A DNA stretch of 64,000 bases from Notospermus geniculatus (Eukaryota; Nemertea; Pilidiophora; Heteronemertea; Lineidae): the NCBI GenBank assembly GCA_002633025.1, contig NMRB01000901.1, positions 178,383-242,382 of the forward strand. The letters run 5' to 3'. Position numbers and translations under genes: made by a program. The first letter of the stretch is position 1. Every line of letters begins with the position of its first letter. Shown here piece after piece: positions 47,691 through 57,555 of this stretch. The notes under the pieces were generated by a model. It had not been told where the DNA came from. It saw nothing but the letters and a program-made list of their open reading frames with translations, and made no database searches.

Positions 47691-48333
47691 AATCAACAGT
47701 TGTTATCACCTTCAGCACTTGTCTACGTTTCATTATAAATTAATTAATTCTCAAATAACCCTCTTTTAATTATCTAAAAAACAAGTGATTAAATCAACAG
47801 TTGCTATCACCTTCAGGAAGCCCGAAGACCTCAGCGAGGCAAAGGTCACTGATGACTGAAGCACTTGTCTACTTTTCATTATAAATTAATTATTAATTAA
47901 TTAATTCTCAAATAACCCTGTTTTAATTATCTAAAAAACAAGTGATTAAATCAACGGTTGTTATCACCTTCAGGAAGCCCGAAGACCTCAGCGAGGCAAA
48001 GGTCACTGATGACTGAAGCACTTGTCTACGTTTCATTATAAATTAATTATTAATTAATTAATTCTCAAATAACCCTCTTATAATTATCTAAAAAACAAGT
48101 GATTACATCAACAGTTGTTATCACCTTCAGGAAGCCCGAAGACCTCAGCGAGGCAAAGGTCACTGATGACTGAAGCACTTGTCTATGTTTCATTATAAAT
48201 TAATTATTAATTAATTAATTCTCAAATATTCCTCTTTTAATTATCTAAAAAACAAGTGATTAAATCAACAGTTGTTATCACCTTCAGGAAGCCCGAAGAC
48301 CTCAGCGAGGCAAAGGTCACTGATGACTGAAGC
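47691..48333. repeat. 157-bp satellite, about 4 units
   Basis: Words AAATCAACAGTTG recur at 47791, 47948, 48105 and 48262, an exact 157-bp period, with a first shortened unit from 47691 that lacks the segment GAAGCCCGAAGACCTCAGCG. Each unit combines this GC-rich piece with an AT-rich piece (TTAATTAATTAATTCTC). Units are nearly identical, suggesting recent amplification. Confidence 0.92.
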
Positions 48334-48672
48334 ACTGTTTTGCCTGAGTTTAAAAAGAACCGTCTAAAAATAATTAATCAAAAGCCGAAAGCCAAGTCAT
48401 TGTGAGGAATGTCACTGATGAAATCAACACTCTTGAATGACACTGTTCAAGGCTGCGATCTGTTGTTGTTTGTTTCCGGAATTTGGGTCAGCACAATGAC
48501 TCGCGCGAGGCCGTGATTCATCTCGGCCATTTTGATATGGCGTGCACAGTCGCAGGGATTAGTTTTTAATCCAATGCCATCCTCCTCCAATATGTTTCAT
48601 ATGACTATATATGATGTGATATCAAATAAATAAAATATTGAACTTAACCTGGAACATGAAAATGTAGCCAAA

Positions 48673-48819
48673 ATGGCAAACACACATCAATGTTGTGTGG
48701 TTTTTGGAGTTTGGAAGGAACGTGGCAATAAAACATTCGAACTGTTGCTACTAATCAGTGGAGGCAGTGGTTTCAACACACTGGCATCACTTTATAGGCC
48801 TATGTGGCAAAATTCCTAG
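48673..48819 (+). pseudogene. Possible THAP-like zinc-finger remnant
   Basis: The frame opens MANTHQCCVVFGVWKERGNK and then reads TFELL. The overlapping frame continues WRQWFQHTG before both stop. The order Cys, five residues later a lost Cys (Val here), basic residues, TF, then a W-x-x-W-like helix resembles the start of a THAP DNA-binding domain, common in P-type transposases. A frameshift and the missing second Cys make it non-functional if so. The resemblance is weak and could be chance. Confidence 0.2.
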
Positions 48820-48871
48820 AAAAAATAATCTGGCGCTTTCGCCCCTATCATACAAGGCAAAATGTTAGGCC

Positions 48872-49192
48872 TACATGTACACTCATGGCCAAAAGTAAAT
48901 GGACAGCAGTTTATCTTGAATACCTCCAAACCAATGGGGTGGAGAAAATTGAATCCGACATATGTAGTAGTAAATTTTCCCGGCTATCTAATGGTATCAG
49001 CGTCGAAAAAATCCGCTGAAAACCGCATTTGACAGAAGGAATTTTGTAAAGGTATGTTTTTTGCTACTTTTTTATTTGCATGGTTTCATTCAAAATTTTT
49101 ATATCACTGTGTTCTACTCATCGAGGCCTTTCATAATATATCCTGAAATTTCAAATATTCCGTGTAGAAATGTGATTTTGGGGCACTTTTAT
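48872..49192 (+). repeat. 321-bp inverted repeat, left arm (Tc1-like end)
   Basis: The arm begins TACATGTACACTCATGGCCA and is repeated in reverse, over the same length, at 59310-59630, with about 96-97% match. The outer end CACTCATGGCCAAAAGT after TA resembles Tc1/mariner terminal repeats. It is probably one arm of a long-inverted-repeat element nested in the larger transposon whose centre is missing from the assembly. Confidence 0.8.
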
Positions 49193-49934
49193 CAAAATTA
49201 TGTTGACCATGCTTGCAACGCCTTTGACAGAGCCCCTTGAACCCAATGGTCATGCCGGTAGATAAAAATCAATGGCCATTGAATAGTTTGTGGGATTGAC
49301 GGGGTGCCAACAGGCTGTGAATTGGTCAACTACCAGGAATCCAGTGAATTGACGCAGGCTGTTGTGGATAGTTAGTCCCTGGGGTTGGAGAGTGGTGTGC
49401 ACGTGGTGGGCCCGGCTGTCGAGAAAAAGTGGCAATACCAGGCTCCTTTAAGTGTCAGTTCGCAGTTCATGCAGGGAATTGGTAAATTTAGTGAAATGTA
49501 TTTAGGCTGAGGTTGCTGGCAATATGGAATGACTTCTGTCTACTGAATGATTCAGACTAGATTCTTGATCCTTGGTGTTTCTTTGAAAAGCCGTGTTGAA
49601 TGCTCCTACCTCCTAAGAAGACATTGTTTTGCAGCCAACGGACCAGGTGGAGCGAGTGATGACATCAGTAAGAGATAATGTGGCTTTGATGTGCACCTGC
49701 AAGTTGGGCCAGGTACCAGGATTTGCTTCTGGTGGAAAAGTGTGTGTCATCCTTGGGGATGGGTTCAAAATGATGAATGCACCATTCTCACACAGACATT
49801 GCTGCAGCAGTTTTAGTTTCCGAATACAACATCATAGACTAGTCATTGAAGTCAGTGTAATGGACAATCGCTTTGTTATAATGCCACTCAAGTACTGATT
49901 GGTGCCGTCTCCACAAAGATCCTACTTAAGCTAT

Positions 49935-50133
49935 GAATCCACTTCTGATTTTCTGCGTTGTGACTTGCGTTGCAGCCTGCAACCTGCAATTGAATATGAC
50001 TGCAAGGAACTGATACCGGTCAACAACTGAAATTGATCACATCTTTGCCATTGGTGGAAATCACGTCCACTACGGTGATCAAGTGCCCAGTTGCAAAGCA
50101 AGTCGCAATGCAAAATCAGCTTGAAAATCAATG
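49935..50133. mobile_element. Inverted-repeat element, family 9, copy 2
   Basis: GAATCCACTTCTGATTTTC at the left and GCAAAATCAGCTTGAAAATC near the right. The interior matches the copy at 38031-38261 in reverse (TTGCAAAGCAAGTCGCAATG). It is absent from the equivalent place in copy A, which has a different element. Confidence 0.7.
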
Positions 50134-50562
50134 AGTGCCAAACGTTTTGGTCACAGAGTCAAAAAGATGTCATGCCGAAGAACTCCAATGGAATAGGTAG
50201 TGAACTATTCTTGAGATGCCCCCTGAAGCAAGAAACCACAGTTGATACAAAACAGCTGTAACAGGCTTACCATATGGTTGAAATCACTGACAAGCTGATA
50301 TGGCGATGACAAGACCCCTTGGGTGACCTAGGGCAATTTCAATCTTTTCCACGGTAAACATTATTCTAATGGGACCTGTTATACACCTGCCTTGATTGTT
50401 GGAATGATTGAAAAAGTTGTGCTTGGTATTTCTGGCCAGATTGTTATTGGTTGAAGGCAATAATTGTGATGTCTCTCTTGTCTCTGTGAAGTAAGGGAAT
50501 GAAAAATGACTTTGATGGCTGTGTTAATTAGAAGACCATGGTAGTCTCAGAAACCTCGGGTA

Positions 50563-50992
50563 CAGTACTCTGCACAAGACAATTCTCAAATTGACATAAA
50601 CGAGAAAGATCTGCGCACTTCCGCCTAAATTGCAACCATAACCTTGGTGCTGAAACTGAATGATGTGATGCAGAGAACCCCATGACAGTGACTTCGACAA
50701 CGTTGCATCAGAGTCGACCATCTGCAAATTCAAGAATCATCTATTGACCTACATGTACTGTACCTTCCGTGCTGCGTACCATCCAACATACCACGTGGGT
50801 ACCGTCCACGTATCTTCCGCGGATGACGAAGGCATGCAGTAAAGATGTAACGTCATTTGCCTGTGGTGCATGCCGTCACACGGAAGAGACGTGTGACATA
50901 CTCGTACCATACGCTATTAATTGAAGCGTACATTCCGTGTGACGTATGCGGAAGGTATGCGGATGAAGGTAGATCAGTTGTGCTCCGTACTA
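50563..50992 (+). mobile_element. TA-type miniature element, family 1, copy 9, interrupted
   Basis: The left end CAGTACTCTGCACA is cut after 14 bases by a second element. The remainder resumes at TATTGACCTACATG near 50740 and ends GTGCTCCGTACTAG. The uninterrupted counterpart in copy A is at 39752-40027. Confidence 0.8.
50579..50745. mobile_element. Inverted-repeat element, family 10, nested copy
   Basis: ATTCTCAAATTGACATAAAC then GATCTGCGCACTTCCGCC matches, in reverse, the right end of the element at 18228-18461. It lies inside the left terminal repeat of a family 1 element, so family 10 was active after that insertion. The right terminal repeat is weak. Confidence 0.65.
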
Positions 50993-51161
50993 GCTTTCAC
51001 AATCATTGAATCAGGGGGCAGGAGGTGCAGTGTGGTAGGAAATAGAGTCGTCAGTGGTGGCTTCAGTCGGTGATTTATTATCAGCAAGCAGAATTTTGAG
51101 TTCTTAATTTACAATAAACTGTCCAGGTTTGACAAAGTTTGAAGAGAGTAGCCCTGCTATA

Positions 51162-51263
51162 CATCCTCCCATGGCAGGGTTTTGGTCTCACTCCTCTTCA
51201 TTTGCTCGCAGTCACTTTTGTTAGTGGATGAAGAGAGCGAGGTAACCCCTGCTGGGGAGGATG
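51162..51263. mobile_element. Short fold-back element CATCCTCCC type, copy B
   Basis: Counterpart of 40194-40295 in copy B, with few changes. Arms CATCCTCCCATGGCAGGG and CCCCTGCTGGGGAGGATG. Confidence 0.7.
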
Positions 51264-51837
51264 TCCTAACACACGGTTGTAACCATCTGCTGGTCTTGTA
51301 ATATGATACAAATGAGTGAGGTGATAATGAATTAATCCACAATCATCAGCCAATGTAATGACTATATATGAAGATACCTAAAATCAACATCCACGATGAA
51401 AAAATCCTGTTATCTAAAGAAAAGAACACTTAGAGACTGAAGCAGGCCCTTTATTCTAGATGATGAGGGGTTAATATGCATCTTAATGAGAGAGTGCTGT
51501 TGAAAATTGTCTGATTGACTGATAATAATTATCTCAATGGTCCTTGAAGGATGTTCTGGTCTGTTCTCTTATCTTTCATGTCAGACAGTCCAGTCATCAT
51601 TCTCAGAAGTCCAGTGCTGGTCTGGTATGTCTGGGTTGATACTCAGAGAAGGATGCCAGTCCATTTTAGCCTAAAGGCAAAGATTTGGTCAATCCAGGGA
51701 TGCCAGTTGGTGAATAGGGCACTGGCAATGAACAAGAGTCAAGCTGGCTTATCTGCACTGGAGAGGCCTTATACCTGGCTTGAAGACAAGGCAAGATCAC
51801 TAGTTATCTTGGACTGATGAGGCAGCACCGGCCGAGG

Positions 51838-51935
51838 CATCCTGAGAACATCAGGGGTTCTTAGCCCTCGCTCCCTTCATCACCGCACTGTGACGAAGGG
51901 AGCGAGCACTCAGGACCCCTGATGTTCTCAGGATG
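51838..51935. mobile_element. Near-perfect 98-bp hairpin (fold-back), copy B
   Basis: Counterpart of 40856-40953. The right arm reads GCACTCAGGACCCC where copy A has GCACTAAGAACCCC; the left arm is unchanged, so the stem has lost pairs here. Confidence 0.75.
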
Positions 51936-52199
51936 GCCAGTAGGCCTACGGTTGCTTTATCAAAGTCATGTTTTGAAGCACACGCTGAAAGATCATCAGA
52001 AATCATGAAACATTTCCCTGACGATGCTGCTTACATAACATGTGGATTTCAACTGTATCCTTTCAGGTGTAAATGAACTTTATCGTGTCTCGCAGCAAGG
52101 GGCTGCAGTTTACCTGATGGTACACTGGTATGATTTGAGATTAAGAAGTCTGATAACAGAAATGTGGACCACGCCTACTTTGACTTACTCAGCATTGAC

Positions 52200-53038
52200 C
52201 TTTGTCCTTTAGATCAGCAGCCAATAAGGATGCGTCCTACACGTTCTCCAAGACGTAATGAACTTGGTGAAAACGATTCGCGAAAAATCATCAGATTTGA
52301 GTTTGACCATAAAGACGACGTGGCCCTGAATGCTGAAACACTTAAATAGTGGTCCATAAAATGATATGTCAGATGGAAAAAAGGCAAAGAATAATTACAG
52401 ATGTTCGCATATTGCAAAACAGGATAGGACCTGAACAAAAGATGCCTAGCTGGTTCACCTGGAGGAGAGTCAAGTGCAGCACCATATTGGTTTGATTGTA
52501 ACACTATTAGAAACGGCATGTCACTGATTTGCTTGGCTATCAACAAAATAAACTTTGAGGCAATGTGGTCACAAGATGCATTCTGTCTGTCTCATCCTAA
52601 GCGTGAAAATATCTTCTACAAATTGCTGTACAAAAAGTGGTAAATCCACTGAACCTGTGTGGTGAAATGAACACAGATGTTTTGAAGTTCGTTTCATCCA
52701 TACCTTGATAAAGTAACTTGTACATTTTATATATTGATGTACACTTTTCCAACATGAAAGTGCAGGTGTACAGAATGATGCAGAGACTGGCCATATTGCA
52801 CCTGGCAAGGGATGAAATGTTGTTCTTGTTGATGGATTGGTCATTAGATCCAGATGAGTTCAAGTCCAAGTGGCCATCACATCGAATCCTGGCTGACCAG
52901 CTGCCTGAACTTGGCAGAAGGGTGGACGTTGATGAAGAAGACATAGCCAGTAAAGTTCAAGCAGGACAGCATTTGTGCACAAAACCATGCAATCCCTGTT
53001 ATTGCTGGCGTAAAATAGATATACAGGATGTGTCATAA
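52200..53038 (+). other. Two protein-like stretches, possible exon remnants, copy B
   Basis: After an acceptor-like CCTTTGTCCTTTAG (to about 52213) the + strand reads QQPIRMRPTRSPRRNELG and on to IIRFEFDHKDDVALNAETLK and a stop (52349). A second stretch (52718-53038) reads through LFLLMDWSLDPDEFKSKWPS and ends KIDIQDVS. Both read like real protein, but copy A has frameshifts in each, and I recognise no family. The frames could be remnants of a gene hosted in the intron, or chance. Confidence 0.3.
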
Positions 53039-53600
53039 CAACATGCTCAGAAAATAGGAGTAATTTCTTTCTCTTACACCTTATGAACATGAAATAACAA
53101 CGGGTTTCTAAGGCGAAAGACGTAGCTTCTAGCACCTTATGGATATAAATGGCACTTTTGCACCACCATCCTGTTTTTGCTGGCCGAAATCCCAGACATG
53201 CAAGTCACACTATGAAAAATAGCCTATGTTTCTTTCTTCTTTGTGTTTTGACACCCGACTCCAACCAAATCTGAGACATGGGGACTAAATGACAAATGAT
53301 TAGAAGTGGAGATGCATTGTTTATTCCTTGCAATAAACAACTTTTTTCTCTGTTCAGTGCAAAATTGGCAGGGTAGCAACCTCCCTGAAGCTCCGTGCTT
53401 AAAGTACATTTTAGGTTACATAAAGAATACTTGAACATGGTTCAGCACCAACACATCTTATGACAACACACAGGCTGTATCAGTTAGCTTCAAGGGACTT
53501 CATACAATCTTAGAAGCCATCTTAGGCTGTTGAAAATCCTTTGGACTGCAGGAAATGTACCCCTGTATTAATTCATCAGCAGCAAAGTTGTAATTAGTCC

Positions 53601-53711
53601 TTCAATGGCATCCTCCCATAGCAGGGCTTTGGTCTTGCTCCTCTTCATACACTCCACAGCGGATGAAGAGTAGCGAGCTAAAAACCCCTGCTGTGGGAGG
53701 ATGTTCAATGG
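53601..53711. mobile_element. 95-bp fold-back element with 8-base duplication
   Basis: Element 53609-53703, ends CATCCTCCCATAGCAGGG and CCCCTGCTGTGGGAGGATG, flanked by TTCAATGG at 53601-53608 and 53704-53711. Copy A lacks it (AGTCCTTGGCAGGGTGG at 42621-42637) together with ~20 flanking bases. The 8-base duplication is the pattern of hAT-type insertion. Related copies are at 40194 and 51162. Confidence 0.88.
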
Positions 53712-54289
53712 CAGAGAAAAGCAGGCATAGGGTGGAACGTTCCATAATACTCATGGATCTTGCAAGTGCAGTCAACGTGAGTGTTGTGTTTATTCTTGCT
53801 CATCAGAAAGCAGACCTAAGCCTGACCGTCTTAGAATATAGACATTCATATATATGTGCATCCTCACAGAGAATTCAGAGCTCAACTATTTAAGAAAAAA
53901 CAATGCTAAATGGATAATGGTGTAAGATCTGTGGTATATCATGGCTGCCTTCCACCGTCCTACCAAGTCCTGTCAGTCAAAAAGTGTGAGCTGAATCACC
54001 TAATGACTCCTGTGTATCCCAACTGCACTTGTTTACTGCTTTCTCTATAATGGTAAATGCAACCTCATCCCTTCTGTAAGCTGGACATGATTTTAGCAAT
54101 TAAGGTGGATCATCTTTGCATTGTGTTTGTTGGTGTTTATGTCACGGTAGCTGAACATACAACTTCGTCTGAAACTTTTAGACTGTTCTTTGGGCTTGTT
54201 GATTTGGCATCATATTCATCTTCCACATAGGCCAACATGTAGGCAATGCTGATAGAGAGAGAACTGCAACTTGATTCAATACTACAGTA

Positions 54290-54946
54290 CAGGGCACAAT
54301 TGACATATCCTGTGCAAACCCATTCGTCGTAGCATACACGCTACAACTCTTCACACTGCACGCAAATTTTGCATAGGGTGCATGCAGGGTGCGCGTGGCC
54401 TACACAAAATGTCCAGAAATCAATGACTTACAGTACATTGCACAATTGACCTCCCTTCCATGCCGTGCACCATCCGCATACCGTCCTCCTATCTTCTGCG
54501 GACGTCGCACGCTGTCATGGAAGGATGCTGTGAAGACGTAACGTCATTCACCCGTGGGGCACGGACGTCACGCCAAAGAGACGCGTGACGCACCCGTACC
54601 ATACGCGATGAACTGAAGCGTACCTTCAGCGTCAGGTTCGCGGAAGGTACACGGATAAAGGGAGGTCAATTGTGCAACGTACTGTAGTCCTTGCGGACCT
54701 TATGCGTGATCTTCATGAAGCCAGGCAAGAGCGACCTTTGCATACGCTTCGTGCAAGATGTGCGTAGGCTTCACGCAGGATGCACGTAGGCTTTGTGCAG
54801 GATGCGCGAATGTTGGCAAAAATGTTTGCGCACCATTCGCGCAGGGTACGCGAATTCTTCGCGTATGTTACGTGCATGTTGTACGATAGAGCTACGTAGG
54901 TTTTGCATATGTTGCGTGAAGCACATGGGATGTCAGTAGTGCCCTG
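54290..54946. mobile_element. TA-type miniature element, family 2, full length, with nested insertion
   Basis: The left end CAGGGCACAATTGACATATC after TA and the right end ATGTCAGTAGTGCCCTG pair. The interior has many TTCGCG / TACGCG / TGCACG words and is interrupted at 54431-54684 by a family 1 element. Without it the element is about 400 bp. The copy A counterpart (43670) lacks the nested element and the right end. Confidence 0.82.
54431..54684 (+). mobile_element. TA-type miniature element, family 1, copy 10 (nested, dated)
   Basis: CAGTACATTGCACAATTGAC at the left and GTGCAACGTACTG at the right. It is inserted at CAATGACTTA / TAGTCCTTGCG, while copy A shows the empty site CAGTGACTTAGTCCTCGCG at about 43815-43833. 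This directly shows the TA duplication and that the element moved after the two copies diverged. Confidence 0.93.
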
Positions 54947-56376
54947 TGCTGTATATCTATAATTCCATGTCTGAAACTAAGTGATGTATACCGTTTGGTG
55001 TCCTATGATGTTAATCCAGGTGTTTGGTCTTGGACGAGAGGGTTTTTGTGTATGTTGGCCTAGTAATGTTGAGAAGATGACGATATTTCATCAAAACCAG
55101 ATAGAGGCTACCAGTTCAATTTCCCATCCCCATTCTACCCTCAATCTGAATCACTCCAGATTTGTAAAAGTCATTGTTTCAAGTAGCTGAAGTGCTGGTA
55201 TCCTGTGAGGGTTAAGCAAATAATTTGGGGTGCTCCCCAGCTCCTAACTGTTCAAGTGTCTGTACTCTCTCTAAGTGAAGTGGGAGAGGTGAGATTGTGT
55301 GATGAGTGGCTGGTATGTTTTCATTGTTCTATCTCTCATGACCCCACCGTTGATCTCAACAACCCCTACAGCTGCCCTTGCCTGGGACTCCAAACATCTT
55401 TTGCATCAGAAGGCGAAAGTCCTTCAGTGGGCCATTCCTTTCCTTAGCTTGATTGTCAATCAGCAAAAGGCCCCCAAAACTTTGGATAACTTTGGTTCAA
55501 TAAAACCTTACTTTAGAGTACATTTGTGTACTTGTCAAATATAAAAAAATGAGTCTAGGTCCTTCATGTTGAAAGTTTATTTCATCTCAAGTTTGAAGAG
55601 AAACAGTACAGTATCCATAAAGTGTTGGCTGTGTGAAAATTTGTGGCAAACTTCACATGAAACGAACTTGGGCTGATGTAACCATTTCCTGATAAAAACT
55701 CTACTGATGACAATTTGCTGGCTCTCAAACTTGAGATTGAAAGTGGGGTTTAGTTTACTCTTGTGTGTCATTCTATTTCAAGGGGACACAGAAACTACAC
55801 TTGAAATTTTCAAGAGCAGACAAAGCTTTAATTCTCCTTCAGTGAAATCAATGTTGAGGTGGATAGGGTGGCCGAATGTGTATGAAATGAAAATGCAGAT
55901 TCGGCTGAAGTGAATGATGTATTTGGACAGTACTTTTGAGAAGGTCGCTCAGCACAGGAATGGGTCTTTGTTTATCCGCAGAACAGCTCTCCGCGCATAA
56001 ATCCTTGAGTTACCTGTGCAGATGGTGTAGACGGTGATCAGTTAGGCACTGGTCTCCGTTGAGATAGGAACTACCCTTCTGGATTGAAATATTAGTTCGA
56101 TGAACTTGGTTATTTTTTTGTATCTGATGGAAAGTTAACTTCTGTGGCTTTTGCTATCAATGGATAGAACATTTAATTTCCTAGCAGAAGAGGATCCTGA
56201 ATGGAAGCAATGTGTGACAACTTTAAGTGAAGATTTCCACATTTCAGTTTTCTAATTTGTGATTTCTTTCGAGATGGCAAACTTCTGTGGATTTGTGAGG
56301 CTTTGCTTCACTTTACAACTGGGCATCTTGAACTTCCGCACACTAACATTTGCCATGGTTATTGTCCATGTTCCAG

Positions 56377-56778
56377 GTGATCCTCCTCCGGACATGAAGC
56401 AGCCGTCTAGTGCCATATCTGGACCTCCAGTCCATGGACTCCCAGTCTTCATCCAAGAACCCGAGGACAGCTACTACATTGTGAAAAATAAACCTGTGAC
56501 TGTGATATGTAAAGCAGCACCTGCCATTCAGATAAACTTTAAATGTGCGTCGGAGTGGATGCGGCCGGACCACGTTGTGACGATGGAGCACACGGACCCT
56601 AAGACTAATGTGAAATACCTCCAAGCAAGTGTGGATATTTCGCGACCGGATGTCGACGAGTATTTCGGATCAGAAGGCTACTGGTGTCAGTGTTATGCCC
56701 TGAATAACGCTCTTGGCGAGAACAACACACCAGAACCAACATCTGCAAAGAGTCAGAAGGGTTTCATCCATGTGGCAT
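56377..56778 (+). CDS. unc5: UNC5-family netrin receptor, first Ig-domain exon, copy B
   Basis: The same exon as at 45559-45960, with the same acceptor (GTCCATGTTCCAG), the same donor (GTAAGT at 56779) and the same phase 1 borders. It encodes an identical 134-residue stretch: all nine base differences from copy A are at third positions and silent. The Ig1 cysteines (VIC, FKC, WCQC) and the KSQKGFIHVA end are intact. In the frame upstream, copy B keeps the ATG at 56274 and the hydrophobic leader, with one silent change and one Lys/Glu difference before the ATG. Two functional Ig1 exons of identical protein are not expected in one UNC5 transcript, so this is most likely the other allele, or a second very recent gene copy. 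Confidence 0.9.
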
Positions 56779-57430
56779 GTAAGTAACATTTATATATCAT
56801 TTCTGTATTTTTCTTTTAGAAATGCATGTCAGTAAAACATTTTTGTGTTGTGACTGTATCGTTCTTTTGAAAATGAAACTCATTACAAACAATGCAGTAG
56901 CAACACAGATACTAAACAATATTTTTAAAGGCAGTTAGGACAGTAATCGGGTAATTTTTGGGCCTTTATCTGCATCAGTGTGGTATGGCTTGATAAAGCC
57001 TATACCTTGACAGTGCTGATCATGGATTACCGGTAACTACCCAAAATTCCCATCAGTTGGAGAGCTGGTTCAGCCAAAGCAATCATCCATATGAAAGAAC
57101 CTGACATTGAGCTGAGTTAGCAACTGATTACTTCATGGGTAACTGATTCCTGAAATGATCTACAAGTCATGTAGGCCTACATTACATACAGTTAGAATAT
57201 CCCCTTGAATGGTTATTTTGCTCAGCCTTGCTGTGCTGGCGTATGACATTTTGTTACGATGATATTCGTGGCAGATGTATTGAAGAAATAACCCAGTGTG
57301 TTGATACCAAGCGCGTTCTCCCTGTTTGTCAGCCCTATCCAGTCCCCTACTCTCACTCCGAAGACAGAATCATAATCCTGAAAATCTTGTTCGATAATGC
57401 CAAACAGCATTACATTTTCTCAAGTTTTGA
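56779..57430 (+). other. Intron after the unc5 Ig1 exon, copy B
   Basis: Begins GTAAGTAAC. From about 56870 to 57185 it has sequence with no counterpart in copy A, including partly self-complementary words (GGGTAATTTTTGGG / ACCCAAAATTCCC). From about 57215 it matches copy A up to 57380, and then the sequence found after the transposon at 60204 on. Confidence 0.7.
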
Positions 57431-57555
57431 CTAAAGGTGCCCACAGGTCAACATTGCGTCTTGAAGCAACTCGACGGATCCGTTGTAGATAAAAAAACCA
57501 CCACATGCAGGTCGATATTTCAGCGATTAAGAGGAACTTGGAGCAATGGCAGGGG
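57431..57555. mobile_element. Truncated inverted-repeat element, family 13
   Basis: CTAAAGGTGCCCACAGGTC starts a left end that matches the complete element at 60256-60548. It is lost after AGCAATGGCAGG, where the TATAAACCGAGG array begins. Confidence 0.7.

Larger units (their letters stand above)
46301..49370. mobile_element. Left part of a larger GAGCGA-ended DNA transposon
   Basis: The left end CTCTCTTAATTCCAAAGAG is exactly complemented at 60181-60203 (23-base perfect terminal repeat). The first ~325 bases carry about nine GAGCG/CGCTC words in both orientations, and the last ~260 bases of the other end carry about eleven. Such clustered subterminal motifs are usual transposase-binding sites. 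Copy B keeps the empty site AATCCTGAAAATC at 57373-57385, giving a TG on each side of the insertion (46299-46300 and 60204-60205). The interior holds a 28-bp hairpin, a coding-like exon on the minus strand, a 157-bp satellite and one arm of a 321-bp inverted repeat. The stretch 49193-49370, before copy B begins, is unique and unassigned. Confidence 0.75.
49371..57380. repeat. Large duplicated segment III, copy B (carries unc5 exon)
   Basis: Direct match to 38404-46300, beginning in mid-element (right half of family 5, ending with TTAA at 49448-49451) and running past the point where copy A is interrupted by the transposon. The abrupt start inside an element and the end of this unit at an unknown base (59309) suggest a scaffold of the second allele inserted into the first. 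Confidence 0.88.
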
